Assembly (NCBI GenBank): GCA_944322755.1
Contig: CALUPY010000005.1
Coordinates: 33,213-97,212, forward strand
Length of the DNA: 64,000 bases
Source: Candidatus Gastranaerophilales bacterium
GTDB taxonomy: Bacteria; Cyanobacteriota; Vampirovibrionia; Gastranaerophilales; Gastranaerophilaceae
Reading direction: 5' to 3'
The notes below the pieces were generated by a model. It saw only the letters and a list, made by a program, of their open reading frames with translations. It ran no database searches and was not told the DNA's origin. Below are positions 31,191 through 38,392 of this stretch, one piece after another; positions within the stretch are counted from its first letter, which is position 1; the number at the start of each line of letters is the position of its first letter. The position numbers and the translations under genes were made by a program.

Positions 31191-31481
31191 TTAAGCAAAC
31201 GGATTGTTGCCGGAATCTTCAACTGCTTCTCCAAATGGATTGCCGTTTATTGATACAAATTCGTAATTTGAATTTGTAAAGAAGTTTCCGTTCGGGGCAA
31301 CTTCTTCTGATGCATAGTCAGCTTCTGAGCCTGAATAGTAAAATCCGTCTTCATCATATCCGTCCATTACCGACGAATTGAATACGTCAACATCTTCCTG
31401 ATATCCGTCTGAATTGTATCTTGGATTTGTTAGCTGCGATGCCGAGAGGTTTAAATAGGGCAGATTTCCTACGTTTAACAT
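31191..31481 (-). CDS. Small acidic hypothetical protein
   Basis: 96 aa, rich in Asn, Asp, Glu, Ser and Tyr, with a C-terminal GNNPFA. There is no signal peptide, membrane segment or recognised domain. A plausible GAAAGG Shine-Dalgarno lies about 8 nt before the ATG, and the shared terminator at 31156-31181 sits just past its stop, which supports a real gene. The N-terminal LNVGNLPYLNLSASQL stretch is the only hydrophobic part. Function unknown. Confidence 0.6.
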   Translation of the reverse strand: MLNVGNLPYLNLSASQLTNPRYNSDGYQEDVDVFNSSVMDGYDEDGFYYSGSEADYASEEVAPNGNFFTNSNYEFVSINGNPFGEAVEDSGNNPFA

Positions 31482-31696
31482 TTTTTTAGCCTTTCATTTA
31501 TTGATACCTGATTTATTTTTTTATCTATGATTTACAACACTTACAAATATATAAAAAATATATACTTAAGTGGATTTCAGTTTTTGAAAAATCTGTTACA
31601 ATTGTTTACAATTCTTTTAAGTAATATCAGGGTATGGTAAAAATGCCGGACAAGTAATATAATAAACGCGGATAGAACAGAATACAGGAGAAAAAT

Positions 31697-32800
31697 ATGA
31701 ACACTTTATGGGAAAAATATGCAAAGGTTCTTGTTGATTATTCGGTGAGAGTCGAAAAAGGCGACCTGACGGTTATCAGTACGAGCAGCTATGAATCACA
31801 GCCGCTTGTAAAAGAGATTTATAAACAGGTGCTTTTGAAGGGCGGATATCCTGTTGTACGCTGCGGTATGCCGGGTATTCAGGAAACCTTTATAAAGTAT
31901 GCAAATGATGAGCAGCTTGAATACATAGATCCGATGTTAGAAACCGAATATGAAAAAGCTTCGAAATTCATCTCAATCGGTGCACCCTTAAACGTGAAAG
32001 CAATGGCAAAAGCTGATTCTAAAAAAATGGCAAAACGTTCGAGCGCAACACGGCATCTTTCCGACAAAATGTTGGATAGAGCTGCAAAAGGTGAATTGGA
32101 CTGGGTTATCGCAGACTTCCCGACGAATGCACTTGCTCAGGAAGCTAATATGTCACTGGATGAATACACGGAATTTCTTATCAAAGCCTGCTATCTTCAT
32201 CTTGATGACCCTATTGCAAAATGGAAAGAAATCGATGAAAAGCAGCAGTATATGGCTGACTACCTGACGAGAACGTCTAAACTCCATATTATCGGTGAAG
32301 AAACTGACATTACCTTCTCAACGGAAGGAAGAATCTGGAAGAATTGTTCTGGTCAGTGTAATTTCCCTGACGGTGAGATTTATACTTCTCCTGTGGAAGA
32401 CAGCGCAAACGGTACGATATATTTCGATTTTCCTCAAATTTACAGAGGCAATGAAGCACAAAAAGTCAAGCTGAAACTTGAAAACGGAAAAGTTATTGAG
32501 GCGCATGCTGAGAAGGGTGAGGCATTTTTAAATGACATGCTGAACATGGATGACGGCTCAAGATTTGTCGGAGAAATTGCAATAGGTACAAACGACATGA
32601 TTCAGGATGTGACCGGTAATATTCTCTTTGATGAAAAAATCGGCGGTGCTATACATATGGCAATAGGTGCTTCGTATCCTGAGACAGGCGGAAAAAATGT
32701 TTCCGGGCTTCACTGGGATTTAATTAAGAATATGAAAAACGGTTCGGAAATATATGCCGATGATAAACTTATATACAAAGACGGAAAGTTCATTGTATAG
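31697..32800 (+). CDS. Aminopeptidase, M29 family
   Basis: 367 aa. M29 (AmpS/PepS/aminopeptidase T) enzymes are dinuclear-metal exopeptidases acting in the cytoplasm. The metal-site residues line up well: E227 (DGEIYTSP), E293 (VGEIAIG), H320 and Y327 (AIHMAIGASYPE), H339 and D341 (HWDLI). Their spacing matches that remembered for the Thermus enzymes. A good Shine-Dalgarno (AGGAG) precedes the ATG, and TATAAT at 31658-31663 is a likely -10. A strong terminator follows. Confidence 0.93.
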   Translation: MNTLWEKYAKVLVDYSVRVEKGDLTVISTSSYESQPLVKEIYKQVLLKGGYPVVRCGMPGIQETFIKYANDEQLEYIDPMLETEYEKASKFISIGAPLNVKAMAKADSKKMAKRSSATRHLSDKMLDRAAKGELDWVIADFPTNALAQEANMSLDEYTEFLIKACYLHLDDPIAKWKEIDEKQQYMADYLTRTSKLHIIGEETDITFSTEGRIWKNCSGQCNFPDGEIYTSPVEDSANGTIYFDFPQIYRGNEAQKVKLKLENGKVIEAHAEKGEAFLNDMLNMDDGSRFVGEIAIGTNDMIQDVTGNILFDEKIGGAIHMAIGASYPETGGKNVSGLHWDLIKNMKNGSEIYADDKLIYKDGKFIV

Positions 32801-32820
32801 TCAAAGAATCAGTTGAAACT

Positions 32821-32855
32821 AATCAGCTTGTACAGAAGTACAGGCTGATTTTTTA
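32821..32855 (+). terminator. Intrinsic terminator after the M29 aminopeptidase
   Basis: AATCAGC-T-TGTAC pairs with GTACA-G-GCTGATT around AGAA, giving about 13 bp, followed by TTTTTTAT. Confidence 0.85.
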
Positions 32856-32875
32856 TTATAAATTTTTTGTGCTAC

Positions 32876-32904
32876 TGGTCAATTTAAGAAAAAAAGGATA
32901 TAAT
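32876..32904 (+). promoter_or_regulatory. Promoter of the histidine-phosphatase-like gene
   Basis: -35 TGGTCA (32876-32881), 17-bp spacer, -10 TATAAT (32899-32904). The leader to ATG 32929 is short. Confidence 0.6.
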
Positions 32905-32928
32905 AAAAGAATAAGGGATATATAAATT

Positions 32929-33552
32929 ATGTTATTCAAAAGAAAATGCAAAATTACATTTATAGCCCATGGCTCTACAATTTATACGGAAGAAAACCGT
33001 CTTTCAGACAATGAAAATTATCCGCCGCTAAATGACAAAGGTAAGGAAGAAGCTGAAAAAATAGCAAAATGGATAGTGAGGCGTTCACCGCGCGTGGACA
33101 GAATTTATACAAGTACTGCGCTCAGATGTATTCAGACAGCGCGTATAGTCTCTGAGTATTACAAAAAAGAATTCGAAATGCTTTCTTATTTGCACAACAA
33201 ACGTGCGGGCATGTGGAGCGGGTACAGCTATGACGAGATTGAGAAAAAATATCCCGAAATGCTGGAAAAATATCACAATAAACCCGCAAGTTTCTGGCCG
33301 GACGGCGGTGAAACTCTTCTTGATTTGGATTTTCGGGTTAGAGATATAATCGATGAACTTGTTGAGCAGAACCTGACGAAGCGTATTATTATTGTTACTC
33401 ATCCAGATATAATACGTGCGGCAATAAGAAATGCAATGGAGCTCCCTGTCGAGAACCAGAACAAAGTCTTTATTCCTCCGGGAAGCGCTTCACAGATAAA
33501 TTATTATCTTTCCTGGAAAACACTGGTCTATTCCGGACATTTGCCGCTGTAG
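32929..33552 (+). CDS. Histidine phosphatase (phosphoglycerate-mutase-like) family protein with altered motif
   Basis: 207 aa with the fold's landmarks: the N-terminal strand FIAHGS with nucleophile-position H14, the TSTALRCIQTA motif with R66, the DGGETLLD motif (125-132), and the second His, H158, in VTHPD. The canonical RHG is AHG here (A13). The usual acid/base Glu before the G.W.G motif (98 region) appears replaced by N90. It may therefore be a weak or repurposed phosphatase. Substrate unknown. It is transcribed alone from its own promoter. Confidence 0.8.
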   Translation: MLFKRKCKITFIAHGSTIYTEENRLSDNENYPPLNDKGKEEAEKIAKWIVRRSPRVDRIYTSTALRCIQTARIVSEYYKKEFEMLSYLHNKRAGMWSGYSYDEIEKKYPEMLEKYHNKPASFWPDGGETLLDLDFRVRDIIDELVEQNLTKRIIIVTHPDIIRAAIRNAMELPVENQNKVFIPPGSASQINYYLSWKTLVYSGHLPL

Positions 33553-33776
33553 ATGTATACGCCATATTAATATATCGCTGAAATTTTTTACATACACATT
33601 AATTTGCTTGTACTTGAGGTAACACAAGAAACATTTGCGTGTAATTTTGGGCATTTTTTTACACAAATTCTTTTCTTTCCAGTCCGGTTTCTGAATAGAT
33701 TTGAAACTGTTACAATAGAGCTTTTATATAAAATATATTTGCATTTATCCCCTAAATATTTTAAGATATTAATACC

Positions 33777-35378
33777 ATGAATAAAATTAAGAATAAGAGA
33801 GATTTAGGAAAGAATATAAACAGGTACAGACGGAGCGGGAATCTGCAAAAAGCTATTGAATACTGCCAGTTTGAGCTTGCCAATGATCCGACGAACCCGG
33901 AGCTTCATGTAAAACTTGGCGACCTTTATCTCGAATGGCATCTTGATATTCATCAGGCCAGACAGTATATTGATGAGGCTATTACTGAGTATCAGCGTGC
34001 ACTTGAGGCATATATCGATGCTGCTGAAATTTATTACAAGATTGGCATGGCGTTTTATTACAAAAATGAAATCGACCGTGCAATAAATTATTTCAATCTC
34101 GCATTGGAAAAGAATGAAAATCTGGCTGACGGTTACTACATGCTTGCAGTCTGCCACACGAAAAAGGCGCATTTTCAGGATGCTCTTGAATATGCACAAA
34201 AAGCTATCTCAAAAAATAAATTTAAATCCTCACGTGCGCATTTTCTTATTTACAATCTCATCCGGATTATGTCAGTTAAAAATTTCAAACGCACACTTCG
34301 AAAATATTATGAATTCTGGATGTCGGTTTTTACGCTTCCGTTTGATAAAGATGCTATAAAAAATGTAATGAAAATGCTTTCATATTTTGCATTTTTCCCG
34401 GTTCTTGTAAAAGGCTGGTATATGGTTGCAACAAAAGGTGTTACGGAAGCTATAGATATTTACAAAGCTGCATTGGAAAAGGCGCCCGGATTTATTCTGC
34501 TGTACTGCCTTTTAGGTGATATTTACCGTGTTATCGGAAGATTTGAGGATGCAATTCTTGAATACAAAATGGCTATCATGTTCGACAGCCTGAATATCAC
34601 TGCATATCGCTCTTTATGCGGGGTGTATGAAGAACTGGGTGATTTCGACAGCGCGATTGAAACTTATAGGATTTTGATTGAAATTCAGCCGCATGCTGCA
34701 GAATTGTACAGCAATCTAGGTAATATCCTTTATCTCAAAGGCGAAATAAAGGAAGCTATCAGCTGTTATCAAAATGCAATCACCCTAAATCCTGCTCCCG
34801 CTTGGACCAGCGTAATAGCACAGACGCTCGGGTATGTTTTGCAGGAGGGCGAAAAGAATGTTGATGCAGCCATCAGTGCCTATCAGTCAGCGTATTTGCT
34901 TACACCGACGGATATAGATATATTTGTGAATCTTGGAAGCGCATTCTATGACAAACAGGAATATAACAATGCTTTGACTGTATACAGACGTGCACTTGAA
35001 ATTGACCCTGCTAACGCAAAAATCCATTGTAACCTCGGCTTTTTACACTGGGGCAAGGGGGATATTGCAGAGGCAATGAAGGAGTATGAGCTGGCTATAA
35101 AATATGATTCAACATACGATATTGCTTATAATAATCTCGGTGTTATATACCTGGACGATTTGGGTCGTGTGCAGCCTGCGATTGATTTGTTCAGAAAAGC
35201 AATTGAGTACAATCCGAACTATGCACTTGCTCATTACAATCTTGCCCGTTCAATTGCGATTACCGGAGATAAAATAGAAGCGGCAAAATTGTATCAGGTT
35301 GCTATGGATTTGAACAATGTGACAAATGAATTGGATCCGCAGGAAATCAATGAAAAGATTCAAAATCTGTTTGACTGA
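33777..35378 (+). CDS. Tetratricopeptide repeat protein
   Basis: 533 aa and clearly TPR throughout. Repeats fill about residues 10-150 and 215-520, with typical A..Y..LG.I/Y...G....AI..Y..AI...P patterns (for example near 300-340 and 395-470). Between them, residues about 160-215 form a hydrophobic/aromatic segment (YFAFFPVLVKGWYMV) that could touch a membrane. There is no signal peptide. TPRs mediate protein-protein contacts; the partner is unknown. The 3' end abuts the GC-rich repeat island. Confidence 0.88.
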   Translation: MNKIKNKRDLGKNINRYRRSGNLQKAIEYCQFELANDPTNPELHVKLGDLYLEWHLDIHQARQYIDEAITEYQRALEAYIDAAEIYYKIGMAFYYKNEIDRAINYFNLALEKNENLADGYYMLAVCHTKKAHFQDALEYAQKAISKNKFKSSRAHFLIYNLIRIMSVKNFKRTLRKYYEFWMSVFTLPFDKDAIKNVMKMLSYFAFFPVLVKGWYMVATKGVTEAIDIYKAALEKAPGFILLYCLLGDIYRVIGRFEDAILEYKMAIMFDSLNITAYRSLCGVYEELGDFDSAIETYRILIEIQPHAAELYSNLGNILYLKGEIKEAISCYQNAITLNPAPAWTSVIAQTLGYVLQEGEKNVDAAISAYQSAYLLTPTDIDIFVNLGSAFYDKQEYNNALTVYRRALEIDPANAKIHCNLGFLHWGKGDIAEAMKEYELAIKYDSTYDIAYNNLGVIYLDDLGRVQPAIDLFRKAIEYNPNYALAHYNLARSIAITGDKIEAAKLYQVAMDLNNVTNELDPQEINEKIQNLFD

Positions 35379-35379
35379 T

Positions 35380-35706
35380 GGATTTCCGGACGGGCGCCGT
35401 GCGAAGACGAAGTCTGAGCCCAGCCCGGGGAACGAAGCTCGAAGCGAGTACCGGCAAAGCCAAATGAGCGGCAGAGCTGAGCGAGAAGGAAATCCAAGAC
35501 AGCGAACGAAGAGCGCGCGGCAATCTATAAAAGCATGCGGCGTTGGCAGACTGGATTGCTTCGTCGCTCCGTCGTCTTGAAATCGGACGCTCGGGAAAAG
35601 CGTTGTTTCCCCGAGCAAGGGCACTGGGCTCGGCATTGCCTCGCAAGGCGTGCCCGTCCGATTCCGCCCCTCGCAATGACGTATCACAAATTGTCATTGC
35701 AACCAC
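35380..35706. repeat. GC-rich nested palindromic repeat island
   Basis: This stretch between the TPR gene and the thioesterase is much richer in G+C than everything around it. It is two nested inverted-repeat units. Unit one is bounded by GGATTTCC (35380-35387) and GGAAATCC (35488-35495). Unit two runs from GGATTGCTTCGTC (35553) to CTCGCAATGAC (ends 35680). It encloses AATCGGACG/CGTCCGATT (35581-35589/35655-35663) and GCTCGGG/CCCGAGC (35589-35595/35610-35616). GCAATGAC/GTCATTGC (35673-35680/35693-35700) forms a last hairpin. The GGATTGCTTCGTC...CGCAATGAC signature is one I remember from dispersed intergenic palindromic repeats in several bacterial groups. Open frames through it are by-products of composition. 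Confidence 0.75.
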
Positions 35707-35740
35707 AACCTACTCACTTTAAAACAGGAAGGACATTTTT

Positions 35741-36163
35741 ATGAAATATACAAACGAACTCAGAGTTTATTATGCGGATACAGATTCATACGGCGTTGTA
35801 TGGCACGGGACTTATCTGAGATGGCTAGAGGCTGCCAGAGTAGAGTATACTGACAGGATACTCGGGATTGACCTGAAAAAAATGATGGAGAACGGAATCC
35901 TGCTTCCTTTAGTCGAGTTGAATATAAAATATAAACATTCAGCAAAACTTGATGATCGCCTTATTCTCGAGACTGAAATTTCAGAGATGCGTCCGAGTGC
36001 AATTGTATTTAAACAGACATTAAAAAATAAAGATACAGGGGTTGTGAATATCGTAGGCACTGTTACCTGCGTTGCGGTTGATACGGCGAAAAATAAAATG
36101 TTTCGAAGATTACCTGAAATATTTACACAGGCTTACTGTGGACTCACCTGCGGGGCAAAATAA
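35741..36163 (+). CDS. Acyl-CoA thioesterase, YbgC/4HBT hot-dog family
   Basis: 140 aa, normal for the family. The signature YYADTDSYGVVWHGTYLRWLE (with catalytic-type Asp in the TD..G.V block) is at residues 10-30, followed by the ARVEY helix. YbgC-type enzymes hydrolyse acyl-CoA or acyl-ACP thioesters and in proteobacteria associate with Tol-Pal. No tol genes are adjacent here. A strong AGGAAGG Shine-Dalgarno precedes the ATG. The C-terminal CGLTCGAK tail is unusual in having two cysteines. Confidence 0.88.
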   Translation: MKYTNELRVYYADTDSYGVVWHGTYLRWLEAARVEYTDRILGIDLKKMMENGILLPLVELNIKYKHSAKLDDRLILETEISEMRPSAIVFKQTLKNKDTGVVNIVGTVTCVAVDTAKNKMFRRLPEIFTQAYCGLTCGAK

Positions 36164-36169
36164 TTGCTT

Positions 36170-36739
36170 TTACAGTTGTTTAATTTTTACTGAGGCCTCA
36201 AGGTTACAATCCAAATCACCGTAGATGATTTTAGCATTGCTGCTGCTGTCTTCCGTGAGAATTTTTACATAATTCAGGGTTTTTTGACCGTAATCATTTT
36301 TTGTCTCATCTGCTTTGACTTTTGCAATAAGCGAGTTACCCTGATAGAAATTTATAAAACACTGTTCAGGCTTTTTTACAGACATAACCCTGTAATACCC
36401 CGGGGGGATGTTCTGATTGTCGTTAGTGACAAGTGTGACAGGAACCATCAGCGTCGGATAAGAGTCATAGAGATTGTTTAGTATTTTCATATCAGGCTGG
36501 TTTTCTATGTCAGGGTTTGCAGGTGCTCCCATTTTTTTCTTTTGCTTTTCTTCTTTTTTCTTTTGTTTGCTTTTGAAAAAATTTATTACTTTGTTAAATT
36601 CCTGGTCGGTGACAGCTTTTTCCTGGGATTTTGCTGCTGCATCAACTTTGACCGGCTCATCCCAAAAATCCGCATCATCCGCAAAAACTGCGCTCTGCGC
36701 AAATACAAAAACTGAAAAAAGTATAATAATTCTAATCAT
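36170..36739 (-). CDS. Hypothetical secreted/periplasmic protein
   Basis: 189 aa. A short signal peptide is evident (IRIIILFSVFVFAQSAVFA, likely cleaved before DDADFW). A lysine-rich helix (about 55-70) precedes a globular beta-rich region of about 100 aa (YPTLMVPVTLVTNDN onwards). I do not recognise the domain. The gene converges on the thioesterase with 6 bp between stops. No clear Shine-Dalgarno is visible. Confidence 0.7.
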   Translation of the reverse strand: MIRIIILFSVFVFAQSAVFADDADFWDEPVKVDAAAKSQEKAVTDQEFNKVINFFKSKQKKKEEKQKKKMGAPANPDIENQPDMKILNNLYDSYPTLMVPVTLVTNDNQNIPPGYYRVMSVKKPEQCFINFYQGNSLIAKVKADETKNDYGQKTLNYVKILTEDSSSNAKIIYGDLDCNLEASVKIKQL

Positions 36740-36806
36740 GATTTCATGATAATGATTTGTTTTTTTATGTCAACTTTTCATTATTTGTTTGGAATCAGCA
36801 CAATTT

Positions 36807-37886
36807 CTAAATGTAGTACCACGGTGTTACTGCAAAAGCCTCTTTCTCCAGCAGATTTTTTCTGTAGTCAGAGCCCGGCCAGAGGCTTACTTTTAGCGGA
36901 TAGTTTTCATAAGCTTTTAAATATTCCTCTGCCTTTTCTTTTTCTTTTGGAGTTAGAGGGGGCAGTTTTTTTGCATTTTCATAGAATGCCCTGTTAACAA
37001 TAACCGGAATATCTTTTTCTTTGCAGTCAGGATTATGAATTGCTGTATGAAGCGCATTTACATAATCAACAAGATTTATTTCCGAATCTTCAACATAAAT
37101 TTTTGCATTTCTGTATTTATCCGATATCCCCGCGTCTATTTCTTTTTTCATTTCATTTATTATATATTTTTGCAAGGCGCCTGAGGCTTTGGCCATGCGT
37201 TTTACTATAATAAGATTCATTCGTTCCATACCTTTGTCTAGTCTGGCTATCGTAAGGTATTGGTTTGCATGTACAAGTTCATGTTTTACTGTAACAGGAA
37301 GATATGTCCTTCTCATAACAGGGTCAACTGCCATCGTTCCATCTACGGTAAGTGTTCCTGACATCGGGTTCATTCCCCCAAGTGAAGCATCTGACGAATC
37401 AAAGAGGGGATGAAATTTTATATTTGTTTTATTTTTTTTGTTAAATTCATCAATTTTTTTCTGCTCCTTATCAAGATATCTGTCTTTTGTGGCGATTCCG
37501 TATCTGTATAATCCGTAAGTCAGGGCAGTAAGACCTGCATACAAAAGGCCAAATTCTTTAAGAAATTTTTTCTTGAAAGATGCGATGTTTTGTATTTGCC
37601 CGGGCGCAGGTTTCTTTATCATTCGTATGAGTTTAATGCTTTTGACTGTTTCATAGCTGGAAACAGCTGCCCACGGCAGCCCGATGCATGGCGTTGCAAA
37701 CATTTTAAAATAACCGATTTTGTTATTCTTGTTTTGTTTGTTGTAATCTTTTTGATTTTCGTTTAAAAATGTATCAAGCCACGGCTTTTCAACAATAGTT
37801 TCCGGCTTTTTTGCAGTACTTGCCGGATTTTTTGCTGCAGCCGGAAATGTTTTATAAAAATCAGAAAATCTGTTTACTTCATTCAT
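36807..37886 (-). CDS. Putative membrane-associated zinc metallopeptidase (HExxH)
   Basis: 359 aa from the ATG at 37886; a TTG at 37910 in the same frame is an alternative and neither has a clear Shine-Dalgarno. A KHELVH motif at about residues 201-206 gives a canonical HExxH zinc site. The C-terminal EKEAFAV (about 347-353) could supply the third ligand, as in gluzincins. Two hydrophobic segments (about 60-75 and 113-130) suggest membrane contact. The motif context (YLPVTVKHELVHANQYL) is typical of a real metallopeptidase, but I cannot name the family. Natural substrate unknown. Confidence 0.65.
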   Translation of the reverse strand: MNEVNRFSDFYKTFPAAAKNPASTAKKPETIVEKPWLDTFLNENQKDYNKQNKNNKIGYFKMFATPCIGLPWAAVSSYETVKSIKLIRMIKKPAPGQIQNIASFKKKFLKEFGLLYAGLTALTYGLYRYGIATKDRYLDKEQKKIDEFNKKNKTNIKFHPLFDSSDASLGGMNPMSGTLTVDGTMAVDPVMRRTYLPVTVKHELVHANQYLTIARLDKGMERMNLIIVKRMAKASGALQKYIINEMKKEIDAGISDKYRNAKIYVEDSEINLVDYVNALHTAIHNPDCKEKDIPVIVNRAFYENAKKLPPLTPKEKEKAEEYLKAYENYPLKVSLWPGSDYRKNLLEKEAFAVTPWYYI

Positions 37887-38198
37887 GTCAGCATAAAAAA
37901 ACGAACACAATTTTTTTTGCTAATGAACCGGATTATATTAAAAAATTCGGATTATGCATTCAAGAAATCTGAATAATCTTTATATCAAATCATTTACTCT
38001 GAATTTTCTTCTTCTGTTTACGAATCTCATTAATAATGCTCTCATACGTATTCCTCATTTTTTATTTTTTGCGTAGTATATATATAAAGTATATATTATT
38101 TTTAAAATTGCCTTTTTATCTTTAATGTATTAAAAAATATTACAAAAATTTTATGTAATATCTGAAAATTTTCGTTAAAAGTGTTATATAATGTCACT

Positions 38199-38333
38199 AT
38201 GCTGCAAGAAGCAGCGGCGGGGTATGTAAATGTAAGACTTGAATGCATTTTAGCTTCATCGAAAACCTGCCCCTGAGGCAGCGCGATACCTGATTAAATA
38301 AAAAAGCCCGGCTTTTTAAGCGGGCTCTTTATA
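38199..38333 (+). ncRNA. Candidate structured small RNA
   Basis: A perfect TATAAT at 38187-38192 predicts a start near 38199. The transcript would contain hairpin GCTGC-AAGAA-GCAGC (about 38201-38215), a long-range pair GGTAT/ATACC enclosing AAATG/CATTT and CTGCC-CCTGA-GGCAG hairpins, and then a terminator (38305-38326). No reading frame is present. It does not show the GGAAGCAGC core of SRP RNA, and I cannot assign it to tmRNA, RNase P or 6S. The rest of the 37911-38392 gap (37911-38186) is AT-rich with nothing I can support. Confidence 0.4.
38300..38330. terminator. Bidirectional intrinsic terminator
   Basis: AGCCCG (38305-38310) pairs with CGGGCT (38321-38326), extended by CTT/AAG. The T tract is better on the minus strand (six T), suiting the end of the gene at 38393. 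On the plus strand it would end the candidate RNA. Confidence 0.75.
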
Positions 38334-38392
38334 CCTAACTCCAAACTTCTCCGTTCCTTTATTTTTCCTTCATCCATCCCTTAGTTTTTATA

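Noticed and set aside
35250..35706. Open frames of 84-145 codons through the GC-rich island on both strands
   Set aside because: They arise from GC-rich palindromic repeat composition; the translations are low-complexity and one overlaps the TPR gene.
37975..38080. A 22-codon minus-strand peptide frame in the gap before the candidate RNA
   Set aside because: No convincing Shine-Dalgarno and no conserved features; too short to support.
38199..38333. SRP (4.5S) RNA, 6S RNA or tmRNA
   Set aside because: The SRP GGAAGCAGC core and GNRA-like apical motif are absent, the length and bubble do not fit 6S, and there is no tRNA-like end for tmRNA.
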